64,000 bases of DNA from Nakaseomyces glabratus (taxonomy: Eukaryota; Ascomycota; Saccharomycetes; Saccharomycetales; Saccharomycetaceae), in NCBI RefSeq assembly GCF_010111755.1, contig NC_088960.1, positions 310,001 through 374,000 on the forward strand, written 5' to 3'. The notes beneath the pieces are model-generated. The model saw nothing but the letters and a program-made list of their open reading frames with translations, had not been told where the DNA came from and ran no database searches. The position numbers were made by a program, and so were the translations under genes. How positions within the stretch are numbered: position 1 is the stretch's first letter; the number at the start of each line of letters is the position of its first letter. Shown here one piece after another: positions 58,883-64,000 of this stretch.

Positions 58883-61800
58883 ATGAGTGACGAGAAGAAA
58901 GGTCTGGTGTTAGAGAACACCGGGCGTAGAGACGCGCTAATTGCGATTGAGAAGAAGTACCAGCAAGTTTGGGCGGAGGAGCACCAGTTCGAGCTGGATG
59001 CGCCCTCGATTGACGACGAGCCTATCACTATGAGCACTGAGGAGCTGCACAAGAAGTACCCCAAGTTCATGAGCTCCATGGCGTACCCATACATGAACGG
59101 TGTGTTGCACGCGGGCCACTGTTTCACCTTGTCCAAGGTTGAGTTCTCCATTGGTTTCGAGCGTATGAACGGTAAGCGTGCGCTTTTCCCATTGGGTTTC
59201 CACTGTACCGGTATGCCTATTCTTGCGTGTGCTGACAAGCTGAAGCGTGAGGCCGAGATGTTCGGTACTGACTTCAGCAAAGCGCCAGCTGAGGACGAAG
59301 AGGAGCCACAGGTCGAGGAAAAGAAGGCTGAGTCCGAGGACGTCACTAAGTTCAAGGCCAAGAAGTCCAAGGCTGCTGCCAAGAAGGGCCGTGGTAAGTA
59401 CCAGTTCGAGATTATGTTGCAATTGGGTATCCCAAGAGACGAGGTCTACAAGTTCGCTGATGCCAGCTACTGGTTGACTTACTTCCCACCTCTGTGTCAA
59501 AGAGACTGTAGTTCCTTAGGTTCTCGTATTGACTGGAGACGTTCTTACATCACCACCGATGAAAACCCATACTACGACGCCTTTATCAGATGGCAAATGA
59601 ACAAACTGAAAGCCCTAGGTAAGATCAAGTTCGGTGAGCGTTACACTATCTACTCCGTCAAGGATGGCCAACCATGTATGGACCACGATAGACAATCCGG
59701 TGAAGGTGTCACTCCACAGGAATACGTCGGCATCAAAATCGAAGCCACCGAGTTCGCTCCAGAGGCCAAGAAGTTGATCGACGAGAACGACAAGATTGAC
59801 AAGAGCAAGAAGATCTACTTCGTCGCTGCCACTCTAAGACCAGAAACCATGTACGGTCAAACATGTTGTTTCGTCTCTCCAAAGATTGACTACGGTATCT
59901 TCGATGCTGGTGACTCTTACTACATCACCACTGAGCGTGCTTTCAAGAACATGTCCTACCAAAAGTTGACTCCAGTTAGAGGTGAATACTCACCAGTTGC
60001 TGTCATCAACGGTAAGGCCTTCATTGGTACCAAGATTCACGCTCCATTGACCCCATACAAGGAATTAAGAATCTTACCAATGGAAACTGTCATCGCCACC
60101 AAGGGTACCGGTGTGGTGACTTGTGTTCCAACAAACTCCCCAGATGATTACATGACCGTCAAGGATTTGATTAAGAAATCCGAATACTACGGTATCGACC
60201 CAACTTGGATCGACATGGAATTAATCCCTGTTATTAAGACTGACAAGTACGGTGATTTGACCGCTAAGGCACTATGTGAAGAGCTGAAAATCCAATCTCC
60301 AAATGACACTACCAAGCTTGCAGAAGCCAAGAAGATTGCTTACAAGGAGGATTACTACAGCGGTGTTATGATCTACGGTGACTACAAGGGTGAGAAGGTC
60401 GAAATTGCCAAGGCTAAGGTTAAGGCTGACATGATTGCCAAGGGTGAAGCTTTTGTTTACAACGAACCAGAAGGTTTGGTCATGTCTCGTTCCGGTGACG
60501 AATGTATTGTTTCCCTAGAGGACCAATGGTACTTGGATTATGGTGAGGAAGAATGGAGAAAGCAAGCTGAAGAATGTTTGAGTCAAATGGAAGTCTTCGC
60601 TCCAGAAGTCAACCACGCCTTTAAGGGTGTCCTTGGTTGGTTAAGAAACTGGGCCGTCAGTCGTACCTATGGTCTAGGTACTAAGCTACCATGGGACGAT
60701 AAGTACTTGGTTGAATCTTTGTCTGACTCCACTATTTACCAAGCTTTCTATACCGTTGCCCACTTGTTGTTCAAAGATTACTATGGTAAGGAAATTGGTC
60801 CATTGAACATCAAGCCTGAACAAATGACAGACGATGTTTTCGATTACATTTTCCAACACGTTGATGATGTCAAGTCTGATATTCCATTGAGATCTTTGCA
60901 AATCTTAAGAAGAGAATTTGAGTACTTCTATCCATTAGATGTCTCTATCTCCGGTAAGGATTTGATTCCAAACCATTTGACTTTCTTTATCTACACACAT
61001 GTTGCTTTGTTCCCTAAGAAGTTCTGGCCTAAGGGTATCAGAGCTAACGGTCACTTAATGTTGAACAACGCTAAGATGTCCAAGTCTACCGGTAACTTTA
61101 TGACCTTGGAACAAATTGTTGAGAAGTTCGGTGCTGATGCATCCCGTATTGCTTTGGCCGATGCTGGTGACACTGTTGAAGATGCTAACTTGGACGAATC
61201 CAATGCCAATGCAGCTATCTTGAGATTGTTCAACCTAAAGGAATGGTCTGAGGAAATCGTGAAGGACATTGACACTCTAAGATCTGGTGAAATTACTGAG
61301 ATCTTTGATGTTGCTTTCGAGCACGAAATGAACTCTTTGATTGAAGAGACTTACAAGCAATACGAATTGACCAATTACAAGAACGCCTTGAAGACTGGTC
61401 TATTTGACTTCCAAACAGCTAGAGATTACTACCGTGAAGCTACTGGTACCATGCACAAAGACTTGGTTCTACGTTACATAGAAACTCAAGCATTGATGTT
61501 GGCTCCGATTGCTCCTCATTTTGCCGAATATGTCTACCGTGATGTCCTTGGTAAGAAGGGTTCTGTGCAGACTGCCAACTTCCCTCGTGCTTCTAAGCCA
61601 ATTGACAGATCCATTCTAGCCGGTTTGGAATATGTCAGAGCTCTACAAAGAAGCATCAGAGAAGCTGAAGGTCAAGCTTTGAAGAAGAAGAAGGGTAAGG
61701 GTGCTGAAGTTGACCAATCTAAGCCAGTCAAGTTGACTTTGTTAGTCTCCAAGACATTCCCAGAATGGCAAGCCGGCTGCATTGAAATTGTACGTGAAAT

Positions 61801-62164
61801 GTTTGCTAACCAAACTTTGAACGACAATAAAATGATTAAGGAGAAGGTTAATCCAAAGGAAATGAAGAGAGCTATGCCTTTCATTTCTTTGCTAAAACAG
61901 CGTTTAGCCACTGAATCACCAGAAGCTGTCTTCAACAGAGAATTACAATTCAACGAGACTGAAACCATCAAGGCAACCATTGACAACATCAAGAAGGCTG
62001 CACAACAATTGAAGGTGGAAGAGATTGAAGTTCTAGCATTCCCACATGGTTCTAACGTTGCTACTAACATCTTCACAGGTCAAGAAGTGGAGCTACCATC
62101 TGCTCCAAAGGCTATCGAGTCAGCCTTACCAGGTAACCCATCCATCCTTTTCAACAACATATAA
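58883..62164 (+). CDS. CDC60: Cytosolic leucyl-tRNA synthetase
   Basis: This class I synthetase (1093 aa; S. cerevisiae Cdc60 is 1090 aa) charges tRNA-Leu in the cytosol. The HIGH-type signature PYMNGVLHAGH lies at about residues 69-79 and KMSKSTGN at about 730-737. The CP1 editing domain lies between them, with the threonine-rich ATLRPETMYGQT hydrolytic region and GTGVVTCVP. The C-terminal extension after about residue 900 is Lys-rich, as in eukaryotic and archaeal enzymes. Leu-dependent Gtr1/TORC1 signalling has been assigned to the editing region in yeast. Codons are highly optimised. The start follows MSDEKKGLVLENTGRR. Confidence 0.99.
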   Translation: MSDEKKGLVLENTGRRDALIAIEKKYQQVWAEEHQFELDAPSIDDEPITMSTEELHKKYPKFMSSMAYPYMNGVLHAGHCFTLSKVEFSIGFERMNGKRALFPLGFHCTGMPILACADKLKREAEMFGTDFSKAPAEDEEEPQVEEKKAESEDVTKFKAKKSKAAAKKGRGKYQFEIMLQLGIPRDEVYKFADASYWLTYFPPLCQRDCSSLGSRIDWRRSYITTDENPYYDAFIRWQMNKLKALGKIKFGERYTIYSVKDGQPCMDHDRQSGEGVTPQEYVGIKIEATEFAPEAKKLIDENDKIDKSKKIYFVAATLRPETMYGQTCCFVSPKIDYGIFDAGDSYYITTERAFKNMSYQKLTPVRGEYSPVAVINGKAFIGTKIHAPLTPYKELRILPMETVIATKGTGVVTCVPTNSPDDYMTVKDLIKKSEYYGIDPTWIDMELIPVIKTDKYGDLTAKALCEELKIQSPNDTTKLAEAKKIAYKEDYYSGVMIYGDYKGEKVEIAKAKVKADMIAKGEAFVYNEPEGLVMSRSGDECIVSLEDQWYLDYGEEEWRKQAEECLSQMEVFAPEVNHAFKGVLGWLRNWAVSRTYGLGTKLPWDDKYLVESLSDSTIYQAFYTVAHLLFKDYYGKEIGPLNIKPEQMTDDVFDYIFQHVDDVKSDIPLRSLQILRREFEYFYPLDVSISGKDLIPNHLTFFIYTHVALFPKKFWPKGIRANGHLMLNNAKMSKSTGNFMTLEQIVEKFGADASRIALADAGDTVEDANLDESNANAAILRLFNLKEWSEEIVKDIDTLRSGEITEIFDVAFEHEMNSLIEETYKQYELTNYKNALKTGLFDFQTARDYYREATGTMHKDLVLRYIETQALMLAPIAPHFAEYVYRDVLGKKGSVQTANFPRASKPIDRSILAGLEYVRALQRSIREAEGQALKKKKGKGAEVDQSKPVKLTLLVSKTFPEWQAGCIEIVREMFANQTLNDNKMIKEKVNPKEMKRAMPFISLLKQRLATESPEAVFNRELQFNETETIKATIDNIKKAAQQLKVEEIEVLAFPHGSNVATNIFTGQEVELPSAPKAIESALPGNPSILFNNI

Positions 62165-62569
62165 ACAACTTTATTCTGTTAAAATAAATTGTATGATAGA
62201 AACGATATGATATACCTTCTGTAATTCAAATAGATTAATACATTTCTCAATTATTATTAATTTCATAAAGAAAACAGCGATGAGCTTGTTCGGCTTTAAG
62301 CTGTGAAAAAGCGAGGCATCATAATTGCAAATAGACACCTCTATTTTATAAACAAGAGTCATAGACTAGTCATATCATAATCAAGACGATATATTACTTA
62401 GCAATTGAAATAAGGCTTTAAGATTTCTGCAAAGTTTTAAAGGCAAGAGGACTCTGAATTAAATTGAGAGCGCAAGGAGGATATTTGTAAGGATAGCGAA
62501 GCGTTTGACAAAGCAAGGAGGTATACAACTAACTCAGATTTAGTGGTTGTTGTACACACGGCTATCCAG
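62165..62569. other. Intergenic region: CDC60 3' flank and DGA1 promoter
   Basis: No gene is supported. A PAC motif GCGATGAGCT occurs at 62277-62286, about 285 bp before DGA1; it may be incidental. The DGA1 frame is open upstream to a GTG at 62543. Confidence 0.6.
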
Positions 62570-63874
62570 ATGTTTGGTAACGCATTTCACTTACGTAATA
62601 GGATCCATAAAAGGTCCAGTTCCTCTGATAGACTCGATCAAGATGAGTCCAGTGATGATGGGGATAATGCCCCTAATATTGTGGAACAGAAGACCAAGGA
62701 TATTAAGTTAGTGAAGCCGCTAAAGAGGCCAAGATTGAGCAATTGCTGCTCACCCACAACACCCATGGCTAATAGGTTACAGACAATGGCGGTTGCTTGG
62801 CATATTTCCTCATTTGTGCTGTTTAGCATTTTCTCCCTGTTGATTATTTCCAATCCATTCACATGGATAGTTGTAATTCCTTATCTCATTTATTTCTTCA
62901 ATGACAGGTCTCCAGCTAATGGGGATGTAGTCTACCGATACTCACCTTGGGTACGTTCTTTAAAGATTTGGAAATACTATTGTGATTATTTCCCTATTGA
63001 ACTGGTTAAGACGGTTGATTTGGAACCTACGTTTACACCATGTAATGAAGAAGAGGAGAAGGAAAACAAAAAGCTTCAAGAATATTATACTTTACGTCTC
63101 TGGCCATCAGACTACGAGATAAGATTGTTCAAGAAGAACACCGTGTATTCGCACGGCTATAAGCGCACGGGGCCAAAGTATATCTTCGGATATCATCCAC
63201 ATGGTATTGGTGCTTTAGGATCGTTTGGTGCTTTTGCAACAGAAGGACGTGGCTGGTCTAATAAATTTCCGGGCATTCCGGTATCTCTATTGACTTTAGT
63301 TACACAATTCCATATTCCTTTCTATCGTGATTATCTGCTTTCGGTTGGGATATCATCAGTTTCCAGGAAGAATGCTTTGAAAGTTCTTGATAATAACCAA
63401 TCGATATGTATTGTTGTTGGTGGGGCTAGAGAATCTTTAATAAGCATTCCTGGTACATCTGGATTAATTCTAAATAAAAGGAAGGGGTTTATTAAGTTAG
63501 CTATTCAAGCCGGTAATGTTAGTCTTGTCCCAGTGTATACTTTTGGCGAAAATGACTGTTATAATATATTAGCTACAGATGAGACATCCATCATTAGGAA
63601 ATTACAGCTCTGGGTTAAGGAAAATTTTGGATTTACTATACCAATTTTCTACGCAAGAGGATTATTCAACTATGATTTTGGGCTATTGCCATTCAGAGCA
63701 CCTTTACATGTGGTTGTTGGTAGGCCCATACATGTCAAAGAACAGCAAGAAAATCCTGAACAAAGCCTTGTTGACCACTACCATGAACTGTATGTGGAAG
63801 AATTAAAAAGAATATATTTAGAAAACAGAGACAGGTATGGCTATGGTGCAGCAGACTTTGAAATATTGGGATAA
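62570..63874 (+). CDS. DGA1: Diacylglycerol acyltransferase Dga1
   Basis: Dga1 (434 aa; S. cerevisiae 418 aa) is the DGAT2-type enzyme making triacylglycerol from diacylglycerol and acyl-CoA on the ER and lipid droplets. The first ~65 residues are hydrophilic, followed by CCSPTTPMANRLQTMAVAWH. A hydrophobic hairpin (SFVLFSIFSLLIISNPFTWIVVIPYLIYFF) anchors the protein. The active-site motif is FGYHPHGIGALG with His209 and His211. The conserved RDYLLSVGISSVSRKNA, VVGGARESL and NYDFGLLPFRAP blocks follow. The ATG at 62570 is the first in frame. It is YOR245C in S. cerevisiae, so adjacency to CDC60 is a rearranged order. Confidence 0.97.
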   Translation: MFGNAFHLRNRIHKRSSSSDRLDQDESSDDGDNAPNIVEQKTKDIKLVKPLKRPRLSNCCSPTTPMANRLQTMAVAWHISSFVLFSIFSLLIISNPFTWIVVIPYLIYFFNDRSPANGDVVYRYSPWVRSLKIWKYYCDYFPIELVKTVDLEPTFTPCNEEEEKENKKLQEYYTLRLWPSDYEIRLFKKNTVYSHGYKRTGPKYIFGYHPHGIGALGSFGAFATEGRGWSNKFPGIPVSLLTLVTQFHIPFYRDYLLSVGISSVSRKNALKVLDNNQSICIVVGGARESLISIPGTSGLILNKRKGFIKLAIQAGNVSLVPVYTFGENDCYNILATDETSIIRKLQLWVKENFGFTIPIFYARGLFNYDFGLLPFRAPLHVVVGRPIHVKEQQENPEQSLVDHYHELYVEELKRIYLENRDRYGYGAADFEILG

Positions 63875-64000
63875 GCAGTAGGTTTGCTAGTAACGAAAAA
63901 TGCAAAAAGTTCTATTTAATAATACAAACTGTTTCTTGTTGAAGAAACATAACGACATATAGACTAAACTATTTAGAAACATTTATTTTGCCTTAAAATT

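Overview
The window comes from the nuclear genome of a budding yeast in the Saccharomycetaceae, most likely a lineage that descends from the whole-genome duplication. Three things point there. Nearly every protein is recognisable as the counterpart of a Saccharomyces cerevisiae protein. CTG codons fall at conserved leucine positions (RNR1, for example), so this is not a CTG-clade yeast. Introns are rare and use the strict yeast signals GTATGT and TACTAAC. A Nakaseomyces (Candida glabrata group) member would fit the gene order and the repeat-rich intergenic DNA, but the species cannot be fixed from this sequence alone.

Layout. (1) About 1-38.8 kb is one block matching S. cerevisiae chromosome V (YER064-YER083), interleaved with genes now on sister chromosome IX: a VHR1/VHR2-type factor (cut by the left edge), ICL1, RGI1, MOT2, ARG5,6, RNR1, SEC6, TDA2, ALD5, RPS24, YOS1, PTP3, MRX1, ICP55, AIM9, UTP7, GET2 and an AIR1/AIR2 gene. 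(2) About 39-43.8 kb holds tRNA-Ile(AAU), an ARK1/PRK1 kinase and HDA1. (3) About 44.2-58.6 kb matches chromosome III (YCR072C-YCR063W): RSA4, IMG2, CPR4, ATG15, SED4/SEC12, RAD18, HCM1 and BUD31. (4) The right end has CDC60 and DGA1. Every gene runs as a single unit; there are no operons, and no intact transposon is seen.

Functions are mostly housekeeping. They cover carbon and stress response (ICL1 with a Cat8/Sip4-type element, RGI1 with a cluster of stress elements), amino-acid and nucleotide synthesis (ARG5,6 with a Gcn4 site, RNR1 with three MCB boxes), ribosome biogenesis (UTP7, RSA4, RPS24), mitochondria (MRX1, ICP55, AIM9, IMG2), secretion and ER (SEC6, YOS1, GET2, SED4), and chromatin, replication and cell cycle (HDA1, RAD18, HCM1).

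The least explained pieces are four. First, a GC-rich, stem-loop-rich island of about 490 bp between ALD5 and RPS24 looks like an unannotated structured RNA. Second, a 19-copy 12-bp array lies between ICL1 and RGI1 and changes strand sense at its right end. Third, RPS24 (ATG-only first exon, 601-bp intron) and YOS1 (three exons) have unusual splice-site geometry. Fourth, the SED4/SEC12-like protein ends in NDEL. Start codons below are the ATGs supported by homology, even where the open frame extends further upstream.
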